Shown piece after piece: positions 25,029 through 31,453 of a stretch of 64,000 nt of DNA (positions are counted from its first letter, which is position 1; the number at the start of each line of letters is the position of its first letter). The notes beneath the pieces are model-generated. The model was not told the DNA's origin and ran no database searches. It saw only the letters and a program-made list of their open reading frames with translations. The stretch comes from CAYHHI01 sp964356335 (GTDB lineage Bacteria; Arandabacterota; Arandabacteria; Arandabacterales; Arandabacteraceae), in the NCBI GenBank assembly GCA_964356335.1, contig CAYHHI010000007.1, positions 26,586 through 90,585 on the forward strand, written 5' to 3'. Position numbers and translations under genes: made by a program.

Positions 25029-25792
25029 ATCTGGTCAAGGAGGCGCTCGAAGGGGAGATTAAAGGACTTCAGGTTATCGACGAGATAGCCCTCTCCTCCG
25101 ATGAAGTTGAGATGGGTATTCTGGCAGGTGATGCCGCGGGCAGGGTTTTCGTCGTGGTTGCAAAGGAAAAGTCCGGCGACAGTCTGATCCTCAGTTTCGG
25201 AAGCCACATAGCATGGCTAAGGCATAACAAGGAAAGGTTAACCCGGGAGAATCCCAGGTTCGATTGGAGCGGGGAACCCGGTGTTGTTCTCATGGCAGAG
25301 AGCTTTAGTCCTCACGTGCTGGTTCTCACGTCGATGTTGGGCGTGAGTCCCAAGATGGCCTACTCGATGAAGTGCTTGGGCATCGGCACGGAAAAAGGAC
25401 TTTACATAGAGGTTGTAGGGCTTCCTGAGGTGAGCTTGAAGATTGAGGAAGCGGTCGCAGAGGTTCCGGCCACTGACCTGCTTTCAAGAACCGTCAAGGA
25501 CTTGGTGGGCATTGCGGAAGGCTTGGAGGTTTCTGCGTCCTTCGGTTATCGCAGCAAGTCGCTTGACTGGGTGCCTGTCGCGAACTTGAGAAGCCACAGG
25601 GGCACAATATGGATCGAGTCGGGTCCCGGCAAGTGGACTACGAAGCGTGTCGAAGACCAAAAGTCGCTGGGCCCGGTGCTTGATGTGGTGAAGAGAAGCT
25701 ATGAAGATATCGTCCGGACTAAGGGCGTGGCAAAGGACGTGAGCGAAGACGAGCTTTCGGACGCCGAGCGTAAGAGCCTGCGGTGGGAGTGA
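24983..25792 (+). CDS. Conserved hypothetical protein, possibly nuclease-like fold at the N terminus
   Basis: 269 residues from ATG 24983, overlapping the upstream ATPase gene by 46 bp in another frame. Residues 10-95 (ELVDLVKEALEGEIKGLQVI, EVEMGILAGDAAGRVFVVVA, SLILSFGSHIAWLRHNKERL) have the alternation and charged positions of a restriction-endonuclease-like fold, but I cannot identify a convincing PD-(D/E)xK triad, so this is weak. The middle (YSMKCLGIGTEKGLYIEVVG) and the C-terminal third, rich in charged residues, are unrecognised. Its position implies a functional link with the two ATPases upstream. Confidence 0.62.
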   Translation: MRIEKRKIAGSKELVDLVKEALEGEIKGLQVIDEIALSSDEVEMGILAGDAAGRVFVVVAKEKSGDSLILSFGSHIAWLRHNKERLTRENPRFDWSGEPGVVLMAESFSPHVLVLTSMLGVSPKMAYSMKCLGIGTEKGLYIEVVGLPEVSLKIEEAVAEVPATDLLSRTVKDLVGIAEGLEVSASFGYRSKSLDWVPVANLRSHRGTIWIESGPGKWTTKRVEDQKSLGPVLDVVKRSYEDIVRTKGVAKDVSEDELSDAERKSLRWE

Positions 25793-25848
25793 CTGGTCGC
25801 AGGTTCCCTGACGTGAAGTTTCCCTGGGCGGCCTTCGCATAGACCATA

Positions 25849-26775
25849 GTGAAAAACCTGCGGCCGATTGACGGAATCTTCATTTTCGGCATCTCGTATC
25901 TTCTCTCGGTGCTTGCGACCGCAGGTATCAGTCGTTTTCTCTCTGCCAGGACTGTTACGCTTATCTCGATTCTGATCCTGGTGGGGGTTGCATTCTTTCT
26001 CCTCAAGATGGCCGTCGGGCAGCCTCTGCGCTACGTGGGAGTGCGTCGGGCCAGGCCAAGGCCTATACTCTATACAATCCTCGCAAGCCTCTCCATCATC
26101 GTGCCTGTGATGAGCCTCGAGGCGGTCACGCTTTTCCGCTTCAAGATTCCGCAGGAGATTATTGATGCCTTGAATGAGATCATAAAGGCGCGAACCGTGC
26201 CGGAGCTCCTCTATGTCTTGCTTATCGTTGCCGTTGGTGCTGCCGTTAGTGAGGAGTTCGTCTTTCGAGGCATACTCCAGAGGAGTCTTGCATCAAGGTT
26301 CGGCGCCTGGGCTGCCATTCTCATAACCTCACTGGTCTTCGCGCTTCTGCATACAATCTGGCGTCTGCCGCCCGCTTTGATCCTGGGAGTCTTCCTCGGA
26401 GTGCTTTACTGGAGGACCCAGTCGCTGGTCTTACCTATGATCTCACACTTCACCATAAACTCCGCAGCGGTCATAGCGCTTTTCGTTGCAGAGAAACGAG
26501 GCGAAGCATCGATGCCCCTCTGGATAAGAGAAGAGAAACCGGCCCCAATATGGATGACGGTGGTCTCACTCGCCTTATTCTTTGTCTTCCTCAGGGCGAT
26601 TTGGAGACAGGGCGCTCCCATCGTGGCACAGACAGAACCCTCTGCAGGGGTGCTTGCCGTTGCCCAAGAGGAACCGTCTCGAGCCGCACCTGCGATCACC
26701 CAGGAGGAACCATCTGCGGAGGCGCTGCATCCTCCTGCGTCTGACGCTCGGCCCAAGGATGCTGAGACCCCATGA
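25849..26775 (+). CDS. CPBP-family intramembrane glutamic/metalloprotease
   Basis: 308 residues from GTG 25849, with about eight membrane segments. The three CPBP (Rce1-like, formerly Abi) active-site motifs are intact: EExxxR in VSEEFVFRG, FxxxH in FALLH, and HxxxN in SHFTINS. These enzymes cleave substrates within the membrane, with diverse roles. After the last membrane segment the tail carries three 12-residue repeats (QTEPS/QEEPS units). The stop overlaps the next start as ATGA. The Shine-Dalgarno for GTG is weak, so a later start is possible. Confidence 0.9.
   Translation: MKNLRPIDGIFIFGISYLLSVLATAGISRFLSARTVTLISILILVGVAFFLLKMAVGQPLRYVGVRRARPRPILYTILASLSIIVPVMSLEAVTLFRFKIPQEIIDALNEIIKARTVPELLYVLLIVAVGAAVSEEFVFRGILQRSLASRFGAWAAILITSLVFALLHTIWRLPPALILGVFLGVLYWRTQSLVLPMISHFTINSAAVIALFVAEKRGEASMPLWIREEKPAPIWMTVVSLALFFVFLRAIWRQGAPIVAQTEPSAGVLAVAQEEPSRAAPAITQEEPSAEALHPPASDARPKDAETP
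26629..26736 (+). repeat. Three 36-nt in-frame tandem repeats in the CPBP protein tail
   Basis: Units at 26629-26664, 26665-26700 and 26701-26736 each encode 12 residues starting Q-(T/E)-E-P-S. They are imperfect at the DNA level, with codon third positions differing. Confidence 0.7.
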
Positions 26776-27839
26776 CCTCGAGGGAGAGAATAAGCATCGT
26801 GATGGCCGGCGGCATTCCCGACCGCGTGCCGATGCACGACGGCTATTGGGATGAGGCCCTCGCCAGGTGGCAAGATGAGGGTCTGCCCAAGGAGGTCGCC
26901 GGAGACAGGGATGCCCTCTGGGAGTGTTTTGGAATGGAAATCAGGCAAATCTCCATCGATCCGTCGTTTCTCCTCGAGGAGATCATCCTCGGTGAGGACG
27001 AAAGATACATATCGAAACAGACCAGCGATGGTGCGGTTCTCAAGTACATAAAGGGCAAGACCTCGACACCTGGGCTCATCTCCTTCAAGGTTGGGAGCAG
27101 GCGAGATTGGGATGATCTCAAGCCCAGGCTGCTATCGATCGAGGGAAGGCTTCCGGCTGACCTCGCGAGCCGCTACCAGTCTTACCGCGAAAACGGTAGA
27201 TACGTGGTCGCAACTATCCACGACCCCATTGAGGCATCGTGGTCAAAGCTCGGCCCCACGTATCTCATGGAGGCGATGAAGGCCGAACCCGATCTCGTGA
27301 TAGATGTCTTCAAGACCATCACGGACATGAACATTTCAGCCTGTGAGAATCTCCTCGCGCAAGGCTATGAGGTTGACGGCGGGTGGATATGGGGCGACAT
27401 CGCATACTCGAGAGGCACGTTTTTCTCACCGACGATGTACCGGGAAATCCTCTTCCCTTTCCACAAGCGCCTGGTCGGCTTCTTCAAGGAGCGAGGCCTT
27501 CCTGTGGTCTATCACAGCGACGGCGATCTGCGCCGCGTCATGGATCTCCTCATCGAGACCGGCATACGTTGCCTTCAGCCTCTTGAGGCAAAGGCGGGCA
27601 TGGACATTTTTGAGATGAAGCGGCAGTATGGCGACAGGCTTGTGTTCATGGGAAACGTGAACTACGAAGCCATTGCCCGCGGTGAGAAAGAAGCCGAGGC
27701 AGAGATAGCGCTCAAAGTCGGTCTTGGCAAGGAAGGCGGCGGATATATCTACCACTCAGATCATTCTGTGCCCCCGAACGTAAGCCTCCAAAGGTATAGG
27801 AAAGTCCTCGATCTTGTCAGGCAATACGGCGAGTACTAG
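26772..27839 (+). CDS. Uroporphyrinogen decarboxylase (URO-D)-family protein, likely corrinoid methyltransferase-like
   Basis: 355 residues, coupled to the CPBP gene by an ATGA overlap. The N terminus SRERISIVMAGGIPDRVPM is typical of the URO-D superfamily members that act as methyltransferases (MtaA/MtbA relatives) or unknown enzymes in anaerobes. The TIM-barrel core shows GWIWGDIAYSRGTFFSP, PVVYHSDGDLRRVMDLLIETG (with the H-S-D-G motif), LQPLEAKAGMDIFEMK and the closing GYIYHSDHSVPPNVS. It is not a haem-pathway HemE: the N-terminal arginine motif of HemE is absent. The substrate is unknown. Confidence 0.85.
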   Translation: MTSRERISIVMAGGIPDRVPMHDGYWDEALARWQDEGLPKEVAGDRDALWECFGMEIRQISIDPSFLLEEIILGEDERYISKQTSDGAVLKYIKGKTSTPGLISFKVGSRRDWDDLKPRLLSIEGRLPADLASRYQSYRENGRYVVATIHDPIEASWSKLGPTYLMEAMKAEPDLVIDVFKTITDMNISACENLLAQGYEVDGGWIWGDIAYSRGTFFSPTMYREILFPFHKRLVGFFKERGLPVVYHSDGDLRRVMDLLIETGIRCLQPLEAKAGMDIFEMKRQYGDRLVFMGNVNYEAIARGEKEAEAEIALKVGLGKEGGGYIYHSDHSVPPNVSLQRYRKVLDLVRQYGEY

Positions 27840-27951
27840 ACAAGCACCAGAGGTATATTTTGCATCCAATCATTTCAGCCATCGACGCACAACGCAACAC
27901 GCTCTGAAATCTCTCGCCTCGTGCCGGCGTTTGCAGCAGCGCATTTTTCTG

Positions 27952-27979
27952 TTGACAGGCTGCCGGCTGCTCATACAGT
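27952..27979 (+). promoter_or_regulatory. Candidate promoter for the small outer-membrane protein
   Basis: TTGACA at 27952-27957, 16-bp spacer, TACAGT at 27974-27979. The resulting transcript would carry a leader of about 150 nt that contains the duplicated 46-nt element. Confidence 0.6.
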
Positions 27980-28014
27980 ATGACATCCTGTGAAGAATGG
28001 CAGAAGACCACTCG

Positions 28015-28105
28015 ACGGAAAGGGGGAGATAAAGATCTCAATGAATCTTCTTTTGTGCAACGGAAAGGAGGGAGATAAGGATCCCAATGACTCTTCTTTC
28101 GTGTT
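28015..28105 (+). repeat. Imperfect tandem duplication (45 + 46 nt) in the leader of the outer-membrane protein gene
   Basis: Copy 1 (28015-28059) and copy 2 (28060-28105) differ by one inserted base and a handful of substitutions. Each copy has a purine-rich GGGGGAG/GGAGGGAG tract followed by an ATG (28041 and 28087). The first ATG opens a 22-codon frame ending at 28109; the second is in frame with the downstream gene. Confidence 0.8.
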
Positions 28106-28137
28106 ATGAAACTCGCGCTACTATAAGGAGGCTGACA

Positions 28138-28680
28138 ATGAAAAGGACTTTTTTGCTGACCGTCCTTGCGGTGCTTTCCCTTGCTGCAGCATCGGCGGCT
28201 CAACCGTATTTGGGGATTAAGACCGGTATGATGATGCTTGATGTGACCGGGGTTGACAATATCATTCCGGTGGGAGCGGTTTTTGGCTATGAGTTCGCTC
28301 CCAAGATGTCGATCGAAGGCGAATTCAATTATAGAATCTCGGGTGGTGACTGGAATTATTCCACTTGGGGAGCCTCAGCCTCATCGGAATGGAAGATCTG
28401 GACTCTGGCGGCGTATTTTGTTTATCGCTATCCCATTGGAGAGGCGCTGTACCTGAAAGGCAAGGCAGGATTCCTTCATGAGGACGTCAGCGCTGAGGTC
28501 AGTATGGATTCGGACATCCTTGGGCACTTAACATTCGATGCAAGTGGCACTGACAACGGGCTTTCCTTCGGAGCTGGTGCTGGGTACAAGCTCGGTGAGA
28601 AGATGGCTGCCGAGGCCGAGTTCACCATAATCGAGACGGACGTGAACTACCTGAGCATTGGCCTGAATAGGAGGTTCTGA
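28138..28680 (+). CDS. Small outer-membrane beta-barrel protein (OmpW/OmpA-barrel-like)
   Basis: Start at ATG 28138, which follows TAAGGAGG and begins a clean signal peptide ending near ASA-AQP; an in-frame ATG at 28087 would place 17 extra polar residues before it. The protein has 180 residues. Eight amphipathic strands are visible (YLGIKTGMMML, IPVGAVFGYEF, MSIEGEFNYRI, IWTLAAYFVYRYPI, ALYLKGKAGFLHED, GLSFGAGAGYKLG, MAAEAEFTIIETD, YLSIGLNRRF) and the last residue is Phe, the barrel-assembly signal. It is monocistronic between a promoter and a terminator. Confidence 0.85.
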   Translation: MKRTFLLTVLAVLSLAAASAAQPYLGIKTGMMMLDVTGVDNIIPVGAVFGYEFAPKMSIEGEFNYRISGGDWNYSTWGASASSEWKIWTLAAYFVYRYPIGEALYLKGKAGFLHEDVSAEVSMDSDILGHLTFDASGTDNGLSFGAGAGYKLGEKMAAEAEFTIIETDVNYLSIGLNRRF

Positions 28681-28817
28681 TGTCCGGGATCCGAGCTTGA
28701 TGCTCGGGGGACATGCAGAACGGTTGCCCATGCGTGGACCAGGAAGTCACGACCTCGGTTGACAGCTCTTGCCTCCGGCGTGGATGTTGTCACTCAGGTG
28801 GTGAGCCAGACCGTACC

Positions 28818-28853
28818 AAAGACAGAACTCCGCTCGTGAGGGGTTCTGTCTTT
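28818..28853. terminator. Strong hairpin downstream of the outer-membrane protein gene
   Basis: A 14-bp stem with one G-T pair (28818-28831 with 28840-28853) and an 8-nt loop. The 3' arm ends in TCTTT followed by GCCTTT. It lies 137 bp after the stop codon. A second, weaker hairpin follows the stop directly (28681-28712). Confidence 0.7.
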
Positions 28854-28981
28854 GCCTTTCCGTGCCAAGGGTAAGGGTTGAGGTGATTACGGAGAGCAGC
28901 CTCCAATAGACGGAAGTCGTGATGTCTGGGCGGGCTGGATCCTTGCGTGAGAGTATGGTTTCACTGGTCGTGGAGGGAACG

Positions 28982-29656
28982 ATGAAGGTAGCAAACATGC
29001 TGAGAGCTGGGGCAAAAAGCTTGCGCCGCACACTGAGACTTAGCCCCATGCACAAAGTGTTCAGACGTCTCAGCCGGTATGGAGTTGATCCAAGAACATT
29101 CAATGCCCTTGAGGTATTCGGCGGCGGCGGGCAGAGTCACACAAAAGACATCGCCTCCGTTGTCCCCCGGTTGGAAATCTGGGAAATTCTGCCTCAAATG
29201 GAATCTGTGCTTAAACGAACGTTCCCCCAGTCAGAAATCAAAATCACTGATTCCTACGTAGAGATTCAACGAGTTCCCAAAAAGTATGACCTGGTTGTGG
29301 TGGACAATTCCTCAACAGCCTTTGACCATTACGAGCATTTCGATTTGTTCCCAATTATATTTCGAGTCTTGAACGATTCGGCAGTAGTCATCCTAAACGT
29401 TATCCCAAGAGTGAGGACGAAGCATCCCGAAAGACTGAAGCGGCGTCAGGCATTTTACAGTGCTACTGACCCGACCAATATTAGCTTCCGCGAAATGGCG
29501 GACACCTATCGCATTGTGGCAGAGCAAAACGGATGGACAATGGAGCAGTTCTTCTGTGAGCGCAGGTGGATTCTCTCATTGGGTCAGGATACCGCCTATT
29601 ATGGAGTCTTGAAGTTAAAGCGTCAGCACGCAGATGACAGCCCACTCCCGTATTGA
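28982..29656 (+). CDS. SAM-dependent methyltransferase-like protein
   Basis: Start chosen at ATG 28982 because GGAGGG precedes it; GTG 28919 or ATG 28922 would add about 20 residues. The product is 224 residues. A Rossmann-type pattern is visible: FNALEVFGGGGQSHTKDIA (glycine-rich motif I), RLEIWEI, EIKITDSYVEI, KYDLVVVDNSS (motif IV-like D-N), and VLNDSAVVILNVIP. The substrate is unknown. By eye the gene is A+T-richer than its neighbours and uses more AAT/ATT/AAA codons, and it is flanked by intergenic hairpins, so it may have been acquired by transfer. Confidence 0.6.
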   Translation: MKVANMLRAGAKSLRRTLRLSPMHKVFRRLSRYGVDPRTFNALEVFGGGGQSHTKDIASVVPRLEIWEILPQMESVLKRTFPQSEIKITDSYVEIQRVPKKYDLVVVDNSSTAFDHYEHFDLFPIIFRVLNDSAVVILNVIPRVRTKHPERLKRRQAFYSATDPTNISFREMADTYRIVAEQNGWTMEQFFCERRWILSLGQDTAYYGVLKLKRQHADDSPLPY

Positions 29657-29702
29657 CTTTGGCCCGACCCCGTGTTAATTAGTCTCGGTACAATGACTGG
29701 AG

Positions 29703-29807
29703 GTGGTTGCCACGGAGGACCTCGTCGGGTACGCGCTACTCATCGTGCTGGCCTGTTTTTTCTTGACAGGCATATGGTACGTAGTTATACAAAGTCTTGT
29801 GGGCTGA
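29703..29807 (+). CDS. Possible 34-residue single-pass membrane protein
   Basis: GTG 29703 opens a 35-codon frame that encodes one strong hydrophobic segment (LVGYALLIVLACFFLTGIW). The Shine-Dalgarno is only GGAG directly before the start, so initiation is uncertain. It lies in a run of very small genes. Confidence 0.32.
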   Translation: MVATEDLVGYALLIVLACFFLTGIWYVVIQSLVG

Positions 29808-29859
29808 TCACGAGATAAGCGAGAGCCTAAGGACTTCGAACACAAAGGACGGAACGAGC

Positions 29860-30042
29860 ATGCTGCACTTAATCGAGACGCTCATCGGTGTAGCCGTGAT
29901 CTATTTTGGCCTTTCGAGGTTCGGTCCTGCGGATCAGAAGAAAGGGTTCTTCTACGGAGTCGTTGCCGTGGTCGGTCTCATCGTGACCGTGCACGGCATC
30001 CTGTTGTTTCTCGTGCCCGACTTTTTCAGCATTTCGATGTAG
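29860..30042 (+). CDS. Small two-pass membrane protein, function unknown
   Basis: Start chosen at ATG 29860, after AAGGACGGAACG; the 60-residue product begins MLHLIETLIGVAVIYFGL. A second hydrophobic segment is GVVAVVGLIVTVHGILLFLV, separated from the first by the charged loop GPADQKKGFF. No family recognised. It is followed after 22 bp by another small gene. Confidence 0.55.
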   Translation: MLHLIETLIGVAVIYFGLSRFGPADQKKGFFYGVVAVVGLIVTVHGILLFLVPDFFSISM

Positions 30043-30064
30043 TAGAACGCTTGAGGGGAGAGCC

Positions 30065-30196
30065 ATGAGGATAACGCTCATAATCACCGATTTCGAAAAT
30101 GTGGACATCGAAGAGGAAGTTGAGGTCGAAGAAGGTGACACAGTAAGGGTTTTCTACGACCGTGAAAAAGAAGAGTTTGACTGGGAAGTGCTTTAA
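30065..30196 (+). CDS. Small acidic protein, function unknown
   Basis: A 43-residue frame from ATG 30065, preceded by GAGGGGAG at good spacing. It starts MRITLIITDFENVDIEEE, is strongly acidic (many Glu/Asp) and ends EEFDWEVL. The strand-like alternation suggests a small beta-rich protein. No family recognised. Confidence 0.5.
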   Translation: MRITLIITDFENVDIEEEVEVEEGDTVRVFYDREKEEFDWEVL

Positions 30197-30299
30197 CCCC
30201 AAGTGCCTAATTCCCTCAAGATAGACATGATTCCTGCCGATTAGCTTGCCAGAGACAAGGTCTTAACAACCAAAGTAATCATGCCGTAGAGGATTGTTC

Positions 30300-30674
30300 A
30301 TGGAGGACAGACGGAGGATACTAGTCGTTGACGATCAAGAGAGCATGAGGTCTCTCCTCAAGGACATGCTCGAGGTGATCGGCTACGAAGTCACGCTTGC
30401 CGAAGGTGGCGAGGAAGCCCTCCGGCTCGTGGAGTCAAATCAATTTGACCTGGTCCTCACCGATCTTAACATGCCGGGCATGGACGGCACCGCGCTGCTG
30501 AGGGCGATCAAGGCCATGAAAGCGGAGCTCCCCGTAGTCATAATCACCGGGTACGGCACTTTCCACACGGAGAAACGTGTGATGAGGGAGGGCGCCAACG
30601 GCTATATCTCCAAACCCTGCACTCTTACCAAGATTGAGAATACCCTCGCGAGTATATTCAGCACCCGGTGCTGA
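30300..30674 (+). CDS. Single-domain response regulator (CheY-like receiver)
   Basis: 124 residues from ATG 30300 (an in-frame TTG lies two codons upstream). All receiver residues are present: the acidic pair in LVVDDQES, the phosphoacceptor Asp in LTDLNMPGMDG, Thr in VVIITGYGT, and Lys in GYISKPC. There is no output domain and no histidine kinase nearby, so it must signal by protein contact with a distant partner or act in a phosphorelay. Confidence 0.93.
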   Translation: MEDRRRILVVDDQESMRSLLKDMLEVIGYEVTLAEGGEEALRLVESNQFDLVLTDLNMPGMDGTALLRAIKAMKAELPVVIITGYGTFHTEKRVMREGANGYISKPCTLTKIENTLASIFSTRC

Positions 30675-30911
30675 GGTCGCGGGCGCTGGCCCGCCGGCCA
30701 TTCCGATCCACCAACCGTTGCGTGACTGATCTGGGTCCGTGTGTCACCATCCCGGCGATCGCTGATTTCCAAAAGTCAAGGCTGCCAGATGGTTGACCAC
30801 TGCTCGGCCACTGAACGGCCGCTCCCTGCCGCTCGTCATTTCCCTAAATTACTTCCTCTGTTCCGCCGATCTTTCCTATGCACGGACGTCAAACTGAATA
30901 GGAGGTTAGTA

Positions 30912-31115
30912 ATGGCAGCATGTCCGTTCTTAACAGGTGTGTGGACCTTCAGGTGCCTCGCAAGATCGAACTTCATCATCCCGACGATCACCGAAGAAAC
31001 GCGCTATTGTCTGAGCAAACACCCGGACAGGTGTCCACACTATCCTGACGTCAAAACAGAAAAGGCAAAGGACCAGGCTGCGCCAAGAGTAACTCGCAGC
31101 ACGAAGGTCCTCTAG
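30912..31115 (+). CDS. Small four-cysteine protein, possible metal or Fe-S binder
   Basis: 67 residues from ATG 30912 after TAGGAGG. The pattern is MAACPFLTG-FRCLARS-ITEETRYCLSKHPDRCPHY, with four cysteines (C4, C15, C33, C41) in the C-P-[FY] and Y-C spacing of small cysteine-rich proteins found in many anaerobes; the tail is basic. A [4Fe-4S] or zinc site is plausible but not shown. Confidence 0.65.
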   Translation: MAACPFLTGVWTFRCLARSNFIIPTITEETRYCLSKHPDRCPHYPDVKTEKAKDQAAPRVTRSTKVL

Positions 31116-31453
31116 AAAGTAGAAGCGGACCGAAGCCCAAAAGCGGTCCGCAGTGGAAACGCGTCTTGACACATGTAACCAGACGTTGACCACCTGAGCT
31201 TGACTTCGCCCTCAAGTTGCCTGCATTCGCGCCAATAGCAGGACGCCAGTCCGTTCCAGAGAAAGTTGGTCTCACGAGCGCCAGTACCAGGCAATCAACA
31301 CCAGCCACGAGCCGTCGGGTCTCAACCGTCCCACTCGTGGGCATCGATCAAGTCCCATCGTTTCGCTCGCAGTAAGTCGTCGCCGAGTCTCACCTGTAGT
31401 TGACCCCAGGCGGGCATCCTTCTTGCTAGTCCTCGGTTCTCTGTGGTGGAACT
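31116..31453. other. Intergenic region of about 340 bp before comEC
   Basis: It holds a 7-bp-stem hairpin (31125-31131 with 31145-31151) just after the small cysteine protein, without a T-run. I see no convincing gene, RNA or promoter in the remainder. Readable frames here lack start signals. Confidence 0.4.
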
